From: Saturnia japonica
Lineage: Eukaryota; Arthropoda; Insecta; Lepidoptera; Saturniidae
DNA: 64,000 nt
Direction of reading: 5' to 3'
Assembly (NCBI GenBank): GCA_033032175.1
Contig: CM065318.1
Coordinates: forward strand, 15,438,001 to 15,502,000
The position numbers were made by a program, and so were the translations under genes. The notes under the pieces were generated by a model. It worked only from the letters and a program-made list of their open reading frames with translations, had not been told where the DNA came from and did not search any database. This document shows, in pieces, positions 1 to 12,270 of the stretch. Numbering within the stretch: the first letter of the stretch is position 1; every line of letters begins with the position of its first letter.

Positions 1-560
1 TTAAGCTCTCGCTGTTGTTAATGCGCTTTCTTAGTATTAAAGGCATAAATTCTGATGGATACATCATCGTGAACTATTATTATGTTTAGCTTCACTTACC
101 GGACTGTTATTTAAGTGCATAGCTCAACTTAGCGGTATTGATACTTTAATTATTTGTTTAGACTTAGACAAGTATTAAATTATTTTTTTCTTTGCGGTTA
201 TCTCATTGTTTATTTTAGTTATTATATGTGCTATATGTAATAATTTGTTTTAAACAATCCATGAAAACGACAAGATTCGTTTTGACAACTTTGACCTTTC
301 GAAATATCATTAATAATAAAAAAATATCATTTGTTATATCTAAACATTCTCAGGAATGGAACCATTACTTTATAGTATACATAATAAATGTAAGCAAGTT
401 GTCAAGAAAATTTAAAAATCATCTAATATCATGTTCAATATATTGATATAATGCTAATTCAGGAAACTTTTAAAGTTGCGAAAATCTATGACATAATTGC
501 CGAAAACCTGTGCATTGGCATGATAAAATTTTATTTTTCGTGACGTAGATTCGTAGACAA
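1..560. other. AT-rich DNA, no gene seen
   Basis: No exon, RNA gene or repeat copy could be recognised. Short open frames here lack coding-like composition and splice context. Confidence 0.5.
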
Positions 561-562
561 GA

Positions 563-690
563 TCCGTGGACATAAATACCCTAAAAGAAGTCGTGGTAAG
601 CCACCGACCACCTCGATTGGAACGGTAAGGAGGGACATGACGACGATAGGATGTGTAACTAACGGGAAATAACACAACTACGCCAAGAAT
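563..690 (+). mobile_element. possible RTE-type LINE relic (C-terminal end)
   Basis: A plus-strand frame reads SRGKPPTTSIGTVRRDM, which resembles the GRPPxxWxDxVRxDM stretch near the C-terminus of insect RTE-type reverse transcriptases. The resemblance is short and followed by stops, so this is a weak call for an old fragment. Confidence 0.35.
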
Positions 691-1734
691 GGTACATTAA
701 GACTAGGAGGGCAAACCTGAAAAAAATTAGGCATGGGAGAAGCACATGTGTATGGAGGAATTGTAAGCAGCTTGAAATAAATAGTGAAAATACTGTAAAG
801 ACTAAACCATCTAGTAGGTATTTGCAACAAAAAGTTAAGCAAAACGACACACACACACAGACACAGACCATTCATCCAATAAGTCAAATTATAAGATTGT
901 GGGCGGCGAAGCGTATCGCCTTGCATTATTTATAATACCGGCTGCACCTACTTAACACGAAAACATACGGATACAAATAATAAGCGTCACGTCGCGTCGC
1001 CTCCTTAAGACCTCCCACTGAAATTTCAAAAATATATTCCATCAACTATACCCAATAATTAATCGTTTATATTCAACGAACGTACGTTTAATGGTTTCAA
1101 TTTGTTGCTATATTTATATGTGTATGTAGTAAAGAATGTATAATTAAAAAAAACGCCCGGTATGTGCTTTGTTAATAGAACATTTAAATTTAAAATTCGA
1201 TACTATTTTTGCATTATAATAAATAAATCTGCTACAATTCAGCTCGTAAATAGCCAACTAAAAAAAATTAATGAATACGAAATCGAAGAATAAGTGTAAT
1301 TAGTAGTACTGTAGATTCTGTTCATGATGTTTATAAGTCGGTGTCGAATTATAATGAACGAAATACCAAAAAACAATCCAAGGAGGACGTGACGGTCGTG
1401 GAAACAATCTATAGCCGTATATTTTCGAGTTTATATTGACGACCAAGACGAGCCACCCAGACACTAAAACGTCACTTAAAACCAACATAGGGCGTGTAAA
1501 TATAGACTTGTGATTTGCATGCACACAACAGACAGTCTCAAAATCATTTTACTGTTTCTAAGTAGTGCCCGAGTTTTTCCTGGAATACTGTAGTTTGTCG
1601 AATTTTATTTTTCCTTCTTTCCAATCAGTTTCTTTAAAGGGTTATATGTAGATACTTGCAAACATTATGAAAATTTTGTTGTCCTTTTTAAGGTCCTTGT
1701 ATTCAGGTTCGATGTTGCAGTGTTCAGTAATTAT
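691..1734. other. no gene seen; short AC microsatellite
   Basis: The only structure noticed is an (AC)n run near 847-859. The remainder is AT-rich with no recognisable exon or repeat copy. Confidence 0.5.
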
Positions 1735-1912
1735 ATTAATTATTAGGTGGGTAATTTTGCTACTATGCTATGCTCGAGGTCCTCGGTTCGATTTCCAGGT
1801 CGAGAAAAGTGATATTGGATTTTTCTATGAAATTCTCAGTAGCAACTCGGAGTTTGGCTTTATGTCCGATTAATGGCAATAGGCTCGCCTTTTATTACAT
1901 GGAACCTAAAAC
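1735..1912 (+). mobile_element. tRNA-derived SINE, family 2 (partial)
   Basis: The segment carries a B-box-like GGTTCGATTTCC followed by the family body (AATTCTCAGTAGCAACTCGG, then CCGATTAATGGCAATAGGCT). The same body is seen at 7840, 13309 and, inverted, 61364. This copy lacks the distal part with the paired GTAC-containing block. Confidence 0.8.
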
Positions 1913-2114
1913 ATTTTTACTAAAAGAGTGACAACATTGTAGAACGGCGAAAGAGTGCGCATTGTTAGTACATTATGTATGTAAGAGATTGTCGAAGAGA
2001 TATCAAAACCTAAAATCTTATCATAGTCGCATCGTAGTTTTATTCTTTCCAAATTATACTAATAATAATACGAGCAGGATTTAGTAAGCATAAATTCACA
2101 CAATAATAATTCAC

Positions 2115-2340
2115 AGGCCTCGTGGCGCAGTGGTAGTAAACGCTACTATTGAGCCGAGAGGTCGCGGGCTCGATCCCCGCCCATGACTGACTTTCTGTGA
2201 TGAGCATAATGTAAGTTGTGTGTGTGTCTGGGTGTTAAATATCTATATATGTATGTATATCAGTTGTTTAGGTACCATATTACAAGCTTTGCTTAATTTT
2301 GGAATTAAATGGCCGTATGTGAAATTGTCTCCTCATACAT
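2115..2340 (+). mobile_element. tRNA-derived SINE, family 1
   Basis: It begins GGCCTCGTGGCGCAGTGGTA, an A-box-like tRNA head, then has a B-box-like GGTCGCGGGCTCGATCCCC. A tRNA-unrelated body with GGAATTAAATGGCCGT follows. It is not a functional tRNA, because the 3' side does not pair with the 5' acceptor strand. Sister copies lie at 5651, 10234 and 41928. Confidence 0.85.
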
Positions 2341-2926
2341 ATTTAATTGCAATATAAAATATAATAAGAATAAAATATAGTCTATATCATTCAGGATAAT
2401 GTCGCTTTATATTAGTGAAAGAATTTATAGAAGCGGAACTAAGTTCTGGTGGTTACTTACAACAAACTCAAAACTTTACCTCTTTGTAATATAGTAAAGA
2501 TAACAAAAATCCCACTTCAAAAAACCCTGATAATTCACAAGGAAAAGTCAACGTTAAATGTAAATTCTCCTCGTATTATATATCCCTTAAAGTGAACAAC
2601 GAATCACGAATCATAATCAGGATATATATTAATAAAGTGACAACAATGAGATAAGCACCGAGAGACGAGGTTAATCGAATTAAGCAAAACTGCTTCAATT
2701 ACATTACAACACAAAATTACAACAATTAAATATGCAATTTTATGCAACTACCTACTTTATTACAGTGCAAGGTTAAAAATGCTATTAGCAGCAAATAAAA
2801 TTATTCTATTGAGGCCACAGAAGAAAACGATTTCTTGACGATTTAAATAAATTGCAAAATTAAATTGGTGAATAAATGAAATCTATTCAATTAATAGAAT
2901 TGAAGTATCTGTAATGTTAATACTTA
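2341..2926. other. AT-rich DNA, no gene seen
   Basis: No coding or repeat structure recognised. Confidence 0.5.
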
Positions 2927-3012
2927 ATACTTTCATATACATTTATTAAAAAAACTGTTATTTTGACATTACAAATAGACACTTAAATTTTATTAATTAT
3001 ATATATGATATA
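2927..3012 (-). mobile_element. Helitron-like family C, 5'-end fragment
   Basis: The stretch ACTGTTATTTTGACATTACA with its flanks matches the 5' region of the longer elements at 53314-53773 and 63244-63711. Only about 85 bases are present, with no CTAG terminus, so it is a truncated copy. Confidence 0.6.
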
Positions 3013-4079
3013 AAAGATTATCACTTTGCCGCATTAAATTAAAAAAAAAACAAGCAAAGTAAAAATAAATGTTCCTACGTATCAACATAAATGAAGAAGG
3101 AAGGAAACAAAATAGTCAAAGTGTCAACTGGAATATTTTTCTCTCTATTTCGAGTTCCCGTATTAAGTTACGTCTGCGATTCTTTTACAAACATTACCCG
3201 TATTCAATAATCCTCTCGTTCACCTCTTTACTGTTGGTCCCTTGCCAATGTTTCAACAAGGGATTTATCTTACTGTACATAATAAAACGACGTTTTTCCT
3301 GCTGCTCTCAAATATACTTAAAACCCTTTATTATCCTCAAGTTTTGAAATTTAAGATACAACATGGTAGTTCAGTGGTATATTAAACAAGTCTGCAACAC
3401 AAATACTCGGAGAAATAACAAGTTTTTTTACTGAAGGATAGTTTAGCTGCATGCTCGTTAGTAAATGTACGTGCTCGTTAGCAAATGAGACATCGTCAAG
3501 AAATCTATGTGAGGTTGTGTAGCAAAAAAGATGTATACGTTGCCTTTAGACAGGGTCGTTGTCTACTAATAACGTTCGCCACATGAAGTTCCACGTGACA
3601 TATACACGTTATAATAAGTCACCTTCAAACAATTTCAGTTCACTGCAACCTTTTTATTCTTCTTCCTGTGACCCGTTCCTATTCTGTTTGTCAGCAGTAT
3701 TTATAAAGTCATTTCACTATCTCGCAATAAGGTTACCCTTTTTTCTCTTTTATTTTATAGATGTAATCGCTACAAAAAATTTTTGTTGGACCTAACTGAT
3801 TATAATGTTTCTCGTGTCTATTCTATTTTATGCACATTTATCTGATGGAACAAGGCTTACTATATAAAGTCACTGGGTTAATCAACAGTATTATATTAGA
3901 ACAAGTTAATAGATAATCGATTTTATAAACACGAGATAGGCGTTATCAGACCACTTGAACTAAGCCTTTATTTTGCAACAACCTACTAATTTATGAAGAA
4001 TATACCTTAAAAGAGATATGTTAGGTTTAGGATATCACAATTGTGTACTGCTGCATTCCAACCATCATGTACATGGCGA
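3013..4079. other. no gene seen
   Basis: AT-rich DNA with a few short open frames of no recognisable family. Confidence 0.5.
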
Positions 4080-4250
4080 TAAACCCGATAGTGTGAGTTT
4101 GCGGTTCGAAATCACCCAATGTATCCATCCAGCTGCCGGGAGGCTTGCAGGACGGCGTGACAGCGACGACCGCCGATGAACTGCCGATCTCTCGGTGGTC
4201 ACCGTTGTTTTTGGATTGTACTGCGCTTACCATCAGGGACAGTACCATCA
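4080..4250. repeat. GC-richer interspersed repeat fragment
   Basis: The right part (ATCTCTCGG, ACCGTTGTTTTTGGATTGTA, CTGCGCTTACCAT) is shared with 49790-49855, so this local GC-rich patch is a dispersed repeat. An open minus-strand frame runs through it, but its composition is better explained by the repeat than by a gene. Confidence 0.55.
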
Positions 4251-5242
4251 CTTTGAAATATAAGAATGAGAATATATGTAATTAAGATGGACATTAATAT
4301 TAATATCAGGCACAAAAAAGAGAAATAAACATTATAATTCGCCGAACGAAGAATATTCGACAAATTCTAAACATAGATAATACAATGCTCTGGTGTTTAC
4401 ATTGTGTACGGTAATAAAGATTTTACGTGTACGATGAGTAAAGTTTGTTAACCGGCGGCGTCCATAAAATGTCACCTCAGAAGCAATAAAATTTCAATTA
4501 TTACTAATTTAACGACTGTTTAAAATATAATAGAATAAATCGGAAAACATTATCTTAAACTGAAGTACTGTAGGGATGTTTGATATCTATCGATGTTGAA
4601 TTTCAAATCATCGATGTTTCGCATCTTTATTAGGTTCCTAATCATCAATACATAAAAAGTTCATACAATACATGTTATGAAGAACACATTTGTGTGATAT
4701 AAATAAGTTTGAGGATCCATTCGTAAGCAAAATATAAATAGCATCATAAGTATTCACATAAACTTACATCCTAAAAACCAAAAAGGGTCGTAAATTTTAC
4801 AACAAAAAAAAAATTAATCCGGTCGCCCATATTCTTTGCATCAAAACATCGATGTTTTTCTAATATCGCCTATCCCTAATGTAGATGTAAATAAAATTGT
4901 CTTATGTAACCTATTATTTATAGGGGAGCCTTGTTGGTGGCCAAGTGTGGTATTTAAGTGGGGTAGATAGATCTAAAGACGCTTGGAAATCCTTGTAATC
5001 TGCATTGATCATCGCTATCGGCATATCGGTTATGGATGTACATAGTGACATTTATCGTAAACATTGTGCCACACTGGAAGACTCACACATAGTCGTTCAA
5101 TAGCGAGATCTGCCTTGGAAAAAACAACATTCAAAATGCTTATCTTACTTTGATACATATTTCAATGCGGTTATTTGCATAATTATTAGATAAAACACAT
5201 CTCTTAAAGGTATGTATGTACCTTTATGTGATAATAATAAAG
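4251..5242. other. no gene seen
   Basis: AT-rich DNA with no recognisable exon or repeat copy. Confidence 0.5.
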
Positions 5243-5300
5243 CCTACGTGAAAATTGGCATGTTTGTCTCGCGAATGTATGGTACATATTTATTTTAACA
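5243..5300 (+). repeat. direct repeat, left copy
   Basis: About 58 bases containing CATGTTTGTCTCGCGAATGT recur at 5849-5905 in the same orientation. Between the two lie a Helitron-like fragment and a SINE. Confidence 0.75.
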
Positions 5301-5520
5301 TCTATATTACTATATAGTGCATAGTATTAAATATAAGCTTCAAAAGATTGCTTGTTTGTTTGAACGCGCAAATCTATAGTAACTACAAGTCACATTTGAA
5401 AAATAATTTTTGCATATTATAGACTATTTATTAAGGAAGGTTATAGGCTAAATAGCTTCAAGCTACGACCTTAAGAAGAGGAGCAGTAACCATGAATGTC
5501 AAGTAATCTGGCAAGCTGTA
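5301..5520 (+). mobile_element. Helitron-like family A fragment
   Basis: After ATCTATATTA the sequence has GCTTGTTTGTTTGAACGCGC and, later, GGAGCAGTAACCATGAATGT, in the same order as at 10604-10800. The 3' CTAG end is not seen. Confidence 0.6.
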
Positions 5521-5650
5521 GGCAAGTACCTTAAGTGACAACTGAGTAAGTCAGTTAAGTGACTTGCTCGAATACATTTAAAACGGATGAAACCGTGGGA
5601 TACAGTTAGTAATTAAATAAAACAAATCTCTCACATATATCTTTATTGAC

Positions 5651-5830
5651 AGGCCTCGTAATGCAGTGGTAGTAAGCCCTACTATATTAAGTTGAGAGGT
5701 AACAGATTCGACCCCCACACGTGACTGACGTTTGTGTGATGAGTCAGTTGAGTTTAGTTACCATAAATACATGATTGGCTTAGTTTGAAATTGAATGGCC
5801 GTGTATGAAATTGTGTCCCCATATAAAACA
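5651..5830 (+). mobile_element. tRNA-derived SINE, family 1
   Basis: The head GGCCTCGTAATGCAGTGGTA, a decayed B box (GATTCGACCCCC) and the body ATTGAATGGCCGTGTATGAA match the copies at 2115 and 10234. Confidence 0.82.
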
Positions 5831-5848
5831 AATGTGCTAACATTAAAA

Positions 5849-5905
5849 CCAACGTGAGAATTGACATGTTTGTCTCGCGAATGTATAATAAATATTTATA
5901 TTAAC
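5849..5905 (+). repeat. direct repeat, right copy
   Basis: Partner of 5243-5300; shares the block CATGTTTGTCTCGCGAATGT and its flanks with a few substitutions. Confidence 0.75.
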
Positions 5906-7839
5906 ACAAGGAAAAATGACTATATCTCATGTTGCAGAGATGAATTGCATCGCGTGACGATCTCTCTTGCAAGTAAATATTACTCGGCATTCTAGCAGTT
6001 TAGCAGTTGACGTGTTTTACGGTTACGCTACGTAATTCACGAAGCGTCTAAATATAGATTATTGTCTCTTTTAACAAATAACAATAATAATAATCATTTG
6101 TCTTTCGCAATATTTTACATTACATGCAATATGGCTGAAACCTGTTCTTCTAAATTATGTATAACCTGTGTTTCAAATAACAGTGTCTTCTTCAATATAC
6201 AATTAGGTACAGGTTTCTTGACTCTCACATTACGAATAAAATAAAATAAAAATAATGAAAATTACAATTAAAACATTAAACATAAAAATGTGTATGTGTT
6301 TTTATGTTTGTGTGTGTGTGTGTGTGTGGGTGTAATAAGTTTGCTTACAAGTATGTATATACCGCATAAATGATGTTATATAGGTATGTACTACTTAACT
6401 GTCGAGTAGACGCTCAGTTGTATTAATGGAAAGATGTTTTAATCATCTCTAAAAATAACATAATAATCAACTGTAAACGTTATTAACACAATGAAAAAAA
6501 AAAACAAAAGATAAACCCAATCGAGTTTCTTGGCGACTCTTCTCGATGACTAGGATATTTTTCGAGTTGATGTTTAGTGTTTTAACATTCATAATTGCCT
6601 TCTCAGGGCTAATAAATTGAATGAAGTTTTTGATTTTGATATCTTTAGATGTTAACGATTGGTAAACAAGACTGAACTTATAATAAAAGAAGCGATTAAA
6701 GCGCTTATTTGTGGAATAAGAAGTATCGAAGCTTCTGGGGCTCTATTGTTATTTAAAAACTAAGGCTTATTAATTTTAAAATGTAAGGAAGTACGGCTTT
6801 GCCATAGTATCACTATAAATAAATATACTCTATCTAAGACTTTTAATAACAACTACTTAGTTTATTAACGCAATATTTTATTAGATATTTTAAAAGATTC
6901 TTTTCTAAAACATCTATCGACCTTCAAGCGTCGTAAATATAAAAAAAAACTAATCCTCCTAATGAATATGCATATCTTCTACCTACGTGGGATTTAGAAA
7001 AAGACGTCAGACAATAAAGAAAAAAAAAACACAATAGAGGCGTCATACACTAACATAAAGATAGAAGAAACAGAAAACATAGAAAAAGCTTTTGCATACT
7101 TTTGTTTGATTATTTTTCGGACATTTTCGTTTTTGAAAGATGCAATAATCGTAAAATGTTTATAAAATGTTCGATTACTAAGCTTTTAACAAAACCGCAT
7201 CTCTGACGTCTTTAAAGAACCTTAAAATAATACACTTTCCATAATGTTGTATTTATTACGGCTTATATCGGAATTTACTACACATTCCTTTGCATATTCA
7301 CGTCCATCAAATCTTTATAGAGGATCATAAAATTTTGCATATGTATCAATATTATTAAAATTAATAATTTAATATTATCAATATTTATTATACTCATTAC
7401 GGTTAATGATGTGGCGTGACAATGATTATCACGCCATGCTTTCAATGTAGTATGATATGTTGAGTAGATACTCTTTAAAAAAAAAATTTGTATCTTCCAT
7501 ATTTTAAATTTGGTATGTGTCATACAGTTCTCTTTAGTTGTGTAAAAGCTTTGCTACAATATATATATGTTCTTTCCTGTTCTTTACTTTTATATGCTGG
7601 TTTTATTCGTTACTACAAATAACTTCCACTGCGCTACCGGCCCATAATCTGCTACATGATATACATGCAATGGGCTAAAAAATATTTATCAATTTTTGCT
7701 TTTTATTTGATATTTAAATATTATATAGCCCATGTCACTCCCATAATTAAGACTAATTAATTTAATCATATGATAAAACTCATCAAGCCGTATAGGCTAC
7801 AGAGCGCGCCAAAGAAATAGACATACACAAGTACATAAT
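5906..7839. other. no gene seen; TG microsatellite
   Basis: Contains a (TG)n tract near 6305-6330 and several poly-A runs. No exon, RNA gene or known repeat was recognised in the remainder. Confidence 0.5.
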
Positions 7840-8102
7840 TGCCTCGTTAGCCTTGTGATCGTAAGCGCGACTGCTATGAGCGAGATTCTGGGTTTGAATC
7901 CCAGGTCGAGCAAAGTGTTATTGGGTTTTTCTTATGAAATTCTCAGTAGCAGCTCGGAGTTTGGTTTCGTGCCCGATTAATGGCAATACGCTCGCCCCCT
8001 ATTACATGGGACCTAAAACATACTCGGCGCACTGTGGGTGTACATTAGTACACCTCTGCTTAACCCTTCGGGGAATACAGGCGTGATGGTATGTTATGTT
8101 AT
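7840..8102 (+). mobile_element. tRNA-derived SINE, family 2 (near full length)
   Basis: The head GCCTCGTTAGCCTTGTGATC and B box GGTTTGAATCCC are followed by the body (CTCAGTAGCAGCTCGGAGTT) and the distal block with GTACACCTCTGC and GGGGAATACAGGCGTGATGG. Copies at 1735, 13309 and 61364 support a distinct family. Confidence 0.88.
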
Positions 8103-9345
8103 AAGTACATACGCTCTAAAAACATAACCATCCTTTTTCGCAGTGGGGTAAAATACCTTTTCTCTTTCCATAATATATGCATCATTTGTTTTCATCACAT
8201 AAGGGTTTTATGTCTTCAAATTAACTAAATCACATTAATAACATTTTCTTCGTGACATTACTATTACAAGAATATCACGACTATATCTCTATTTATACCA
8301 TACTGATCGTACTAAGGCATTCTTTGGAAGAGTTACCTTCTTATGTGTTTGCTAAAAAAACAATACTATAAATATTTAATGCAAAATTACATTATACATG
8401 CTAACTCTACCCGCGGCTGTCACGTGTTTACTACACAGTAGTTATTTTCTTATAATTATTATAAGCATATTACATAATTTACGATTTTTGATTGTACCTA
8501 CTAATAATAATTCTTCCAGCCTATCAATCGCAGAACTACATATACATACTTTCAGTGGGTAAAATTTCATAAAACCGGTAAAGCTATTATAAAGACAAAA
8601 ATTATTTTTTATGTCTTATTCGCAATATAATTTTTATAAAAGATGTGTGATATTTTTGCTAAAAAAAACATTTACAGACAGAACTAAAGATTTATTATTA
8701 TAGATAGATATATTACTATTAGATACATAATAAACACGAATGCCCCAGGCTAATGTTGGTAATTCTATGCTATTTTGACTGACAAGTCTAATTACTATTG
8801 CCTCGGCAAACCTTTCGAGATCGAGATAAAAAAACATACGCAACTATATCATTATGTTTACTTTTGAGCTGTTTTTTACAAACAGAAAATCTATTAGATT
8901 TCTTCTTAGTTCATTTTGCAAAGGCTTTGCTTCACTCGTTTACTGTTATCACGCTATAGCTCTACTAGAGCAGGCACAAATAATAGATAACTAATATTAA
9001 TTTATATATACTATTACTTAAAGATGTTTGGTTTTATGCCAACTTCATAATATGACTTTATTAGAGTAATAATATTTTTTATGATAATATTACATAATAT
9101 ATGTTTTGGGAGGTAAAATAAAAAAAACAGTAATCAATAAGGAATAATCATAGAGTCAATACCAGTTGTAATTTTAAGAGCTTTTTTATGAAATAATGAG
9201 GTACTTTTTAATCTGTTCTTACAAATTATTGTCGAAATAAACAATCAAGTATTTCAGTTAGAAACATTTATCTCTTTAGTCGTATATACAACAACAGCTT
9301 TCTATCTGAAATGTAATAGCAAATACGATATAAAAAATAACTCAC
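8103..9345. other. no gene seen
   Basis: AT-rich DNA directly downstream (minus strand) of the PAP2 exon. I looked for the next PAP2 exon, which should begin in phase 0 after a minus-strand AG, and did not find one. Confidence 0.5.
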
Positions 9346-9543
9346 GTCAAAGAAATGCGGCCGGAGCCTTCCTATTGTGTACTTGGCGACATCAGTGGTC
9401 AGCTGCTGGCAGGCACATCCGAAGAGGAAGACTCCGACAACTCGATACGCCTCCCACACCCAGGCCGGGATGTCCTTACCAATGACGGTTCTAGGTCTTC
9501 CGCCTTTGTAATCTCGCAGCCTTATCCATTCCGTGAGGCACAT
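9346..9543 (-). CDS. lipid phosphate phosphatase (PAP2, Wunen/LPP type), internal exon with C1 motif
   Basis: This exon encodes 66 residues of an integral membrane phosphatase that removes phosphate from lipid phosphates such as phosphatidate and sphingosine-1-phosphate on the outer membrane face. It begins [14 protein letters not shown] after the acceptor TTCTCAG and ends in FFD before the consensus donor GTGAGT. Near its end [11 protein letters not shown] fits the C1 catalytic motif (K, six residues, RP) of LPP enzymes. A hydrophobic segment ([14 protein letters not shown]) precedes it, as expected for a membrane helix. Both boundaries are phase 0 and join in frame to the exon at 27391-27542. 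The C2 (SGH) and C3 (SRxxxxxHxxxD) motifs are not in the window. Family assignment is firm; which LPP paralogue this is cannot be decided. Confidence 0.93.
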
Positions 9544-9619
9544 CTGAGAAATATATGCTTATTATATATTGTATTCTGCTGGTTAGCTACCACTCTTAAG
9601 TTGAAAATCTGTCGCCAAG

Positions 9620-9750
9620 CACCTGCAGGTGTGTTCCGGCAGCTGCACTTGAGAGCCAAACTTTCCACTAAGCTTAGCGTGTTACCAACTTGTTCGACAT
9701 CATCACTTATCAGGTAAGATTGTGGCTATAACGATAAAAAAAAACTGATC
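9620..9750 (+). repeat. interspersed repeat fragment, family R1
   Basis: GTGTTCCGGC, GCGTGTTACCA and TCACTTATCAGGTAAGATTG recur in the same order at 12150-12270. A related motif appears near 63780-63870. Class unknown. Confidence 0.6.
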
Positions 9751-10233
9751 TTTAATAGCATTCATCGCAGTCGCAGTCCATTAGGCTCAATGCCCTATTA
9801 TATGTATACAAAAAAAAACAAGCTTCGCGTCGGTTACCGATGAACCCCAAAAATTATAATAATACTATACTATACAAAAATTATAATATACTAACAAATT
9901 ATTTGGTAATCATAAAACTGGTTGTAGTAAAAGACTATCGTAACTCGTCAGTGCTATAATAAAATTAAAACTTTTATTTCTGGTCTTTGGATTACTGGCA
10001 TCTATATAATACATGCAAAATCTTCATTAGGGTAATACTTGTAGAGCAATTCGTACTAAAATAATGGTTGTTTAACTTTCTTCTACAAGTAGGTACCACA
10101 AGTATTCCTTCCGCAGCCCGCTGCGCTACGAGGTCTGTCAATGTTTTCTCGTTATACAGATATTCAATACGAGTATAATTTTTTAATCTCTTTAAATACC
10201 TATATTTAAACAAGAATTCTAATGAGAATTATG
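9751..10233. other. no gene seen (intron)
   Basis: AT-rich intronic DNA without recognisable features. Confidence 0.5.
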
Positions 10234-10400
10234 ACAGGCCTCGTGGCGCAGTGGTATTAAGCCCCATTACTGAGCCGAGTGGTCGCGAGTTCAATCCCCG
10301 CACATGACTGTCTTTTGTGTGTATAGTGTATCTACTGTTATTTACCGTAATACAAGCTAGGCTTCGTTTGGAATTAAATGACAGTGTGAAATTGTGAAAA
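10234..10400 (+). mobile_element. tRNA-derived SINE, family 1
   Basis: The head GGCCTCGTGGCGCAGTGGTA, B box GGTCGCGAGTTCAATCCCC and body GGAATTAAATGACAGTGTGA match the copy at 2115. It ends in an AT-rich ATTTATTT stretch. Confidence 0.85.
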
Positions 10401-10603
10401 TAAAATATCTTTATTTATTTTTTCGTAACCATTAAAAAAAAAATCAATGACATGGCCTCGTCAAGACGAGTCTAATCTAGTTATACGGTCTCTCCTTCAA
10501 TGACAGTATAAAATCTAAGCAAATAACGTCATATCATTTCGAAAAAGTTTACGTCACATGCCTTTTTCTCAAACCTGTGATGACCATGTATCCAATATGA
10601 TAA

Positions 10604-10800
10604 TCTATACTAATTAATATAATAAAGCTGAAAATATTTATTTGTTTGTTTAAACGCGTTATGCTCTGAAACTAGAAGTCAGTTTTGAAAAACTATTTTT
10701 GCATTTAACACCCGATTTATTGACGAAGATTATAGGATATATAACTTTACACTATGACTCAAACCAGTGGAGCAGTAGCCATGAAAATCAAGCAATCTGG
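10604..10800 (+). mobile_element. Helitron-like family A, 5' fragment
   Basis: It begins A^TCTATACTAAT, then AAAGCTGAAAATATTTATTTG and a GTTTAAACGCG block. This is the complement of the ends seen at 11681 and 52155. The order of blocks matches 5301-5520. No CTAG terminus found. Confidence 0.6.
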
Positions 10801-11418
10801 CAATGAAGTAAGATAAGTGAGAACAAAAATAGGCTACACGGTTACGCTGGCAGCGGTGCAAGCGTGAAGCAAAGATAGTACCTTTATGTAATACAAATAA
10901 CCATAAAAATCTCCAATATTTTAAGTGAGAGTCAAAATACCAACAAACACTATTATTACACACAACCATATGGCCACTCATACTGATCATATTTGGGGAG
11001 GCACACGCTAAAATATGATAATGGAGGTTGGAATGAGATAGTGAACACCTGCTTAGCCGTTTCCCGAGTGGTTATGGTTTGTAAACATAAACGCTGATTT
11101 TATCGTGTGCCGTCGCTTTTAGTGCCTTCACCGTTTTCGGTTGACGTTTATCTGTACGCTAATTGGCCACACGGATTGACCTTTCCGGTCGAGGGTTTCG
11201 TTTTTTTTTAAATCGTAATTGTTAACGTATCGATAGTCAGTGTTGTTTCAGTCGAGTGGTTTTCATTACATCAATATTTTTTCTTACGGTTTAACATTCT
11301 TTGAGTGGTATAAATTTGGAAATTAGAAAAAAAAACTAATAAATCTCAAAGCTAAAGTCAAATATTCACCAAAAAGTTTCGATAGATAGAATGTTTTTTT
11401 TTTTCAAATTATCGGTCA
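10801..11418. other. no gene seen (intron)
   Basis: No recognised exon or repeat. Confidence 0.5.
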
Positions 11419-11681
11419 CTAGCTGAACCGTGCGTGCAACTTCGTCTGCTTCACATAATGGAAGCTCTCAAAAGGAATAAATTGTCTCCGTTATTGCAAC
11501 ATTTTTCATTGATGCTCCGTTGCTATTGGTCGTAGCGTTATGTTATATATCCTATAGCCTTCTCGATAAATGGGCTATCCAACACTAAAATGATTTTTCC
11601 ATTCGAAACAGTAGTTCCTGAGATTAGCGCGTTCAACCTAGTAAACAAACAAATACTTCAGCTTTATAATATTAGTATAGA
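11419..11681 (-). mobile_element. Helitron-like element, family A (short, complete ends)
   Basis: Read on the minus strand it starts TCTATACTAATATTATAAAG after a flanking A and ends in CTAG before a flanking T. These are the A^T insertion context and TC/CTAG termini of Helitrons. At 263 bp it is too short to code for a Rep/helicase, so it would be non-autonomous. Larger members are at 19674, 39476 and 51424. Confidence 0.68.
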
Positions 11682-12149
11682 TTAGTCAATTGCTTTTGAT
11701 TATAAACGACTTATTTGTTACATTTTTTTTTCTCTATATGTTTCAATCATTTAAAGAAGATGTGTAACTAGAGTCGTGACTGCGGAAACAACATCACTAC
11801 ATCCTTTTATTATAGCACAGGAAAGTGTCGGCATTTTGCCTAATGGCAAGAACAGTATATTCCAAGAACAGCGAACACCTAGAGAATGACAATCCATCTT
11901 CGATTGCCACATTCATGTCGGTCTGCAAGCCTTCTCGGTAGCTGGGTATGAACTGGCTAAATCCGAATACGACAAACCAATTTGAAGCAATGATGGTTCA
12001 GTGATAGGGTGTACGGACATCGCTTCGACCGATATGAGTACGAATCCAATGAGATTGAGATTTCGGTAAAGAGAAACAACGCGATGAAACCGTAGCATAG
12101 TGGTAAGGCATTTTCTAATGACCAGCACCTTCAAATTTACAACAAAAAT
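11682..12149. other. no gene seen (intron)
   Basis: No recognised exon or repeat. Confidence 0.5.
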
Positions 12150-12270
12150 CTATAGCCGTGTTCCGGCCACTGCTGTTGTGAGCCAGTCCTTCCGCTAGGT
12201 TTGGCGTGTTACCATCTTGAGTTACATATATCGTCACTTAACATCAAGTAAGATTATGGCCAAAGGCTTA
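12150..12270 (+). repeat. interspersed repeat fragment, family R1
   Basis: Second copy of the 9620-9750 repeat: GTGTTCCGGCCACTGC, GCGTGTTACCATCTTG and TCAAGTAAGATTATGGCC in the same order. Confidence 0.6.

Noticed and set aside
2117..2190. tRNA gene suggested by A and B boxes
   Set aside because: The acceptor stem does not close and the same head occurs with a SINE body at four places; it is a tRNA-derived SINE.
4027..4251. 74-residue minus-strand frame with a GC-rich, coding-like look
   Set aside because: Part of the DNA is shared with 49790-49855, so it is a dispersed repeat; no PAP2 or other family motif is present.
9355..9717. 120-residue plus-strand open frame
   Set aside because: It is the antisense shadow of the PAP2 exon at 9346-9543 and continues into the R1 repeat.
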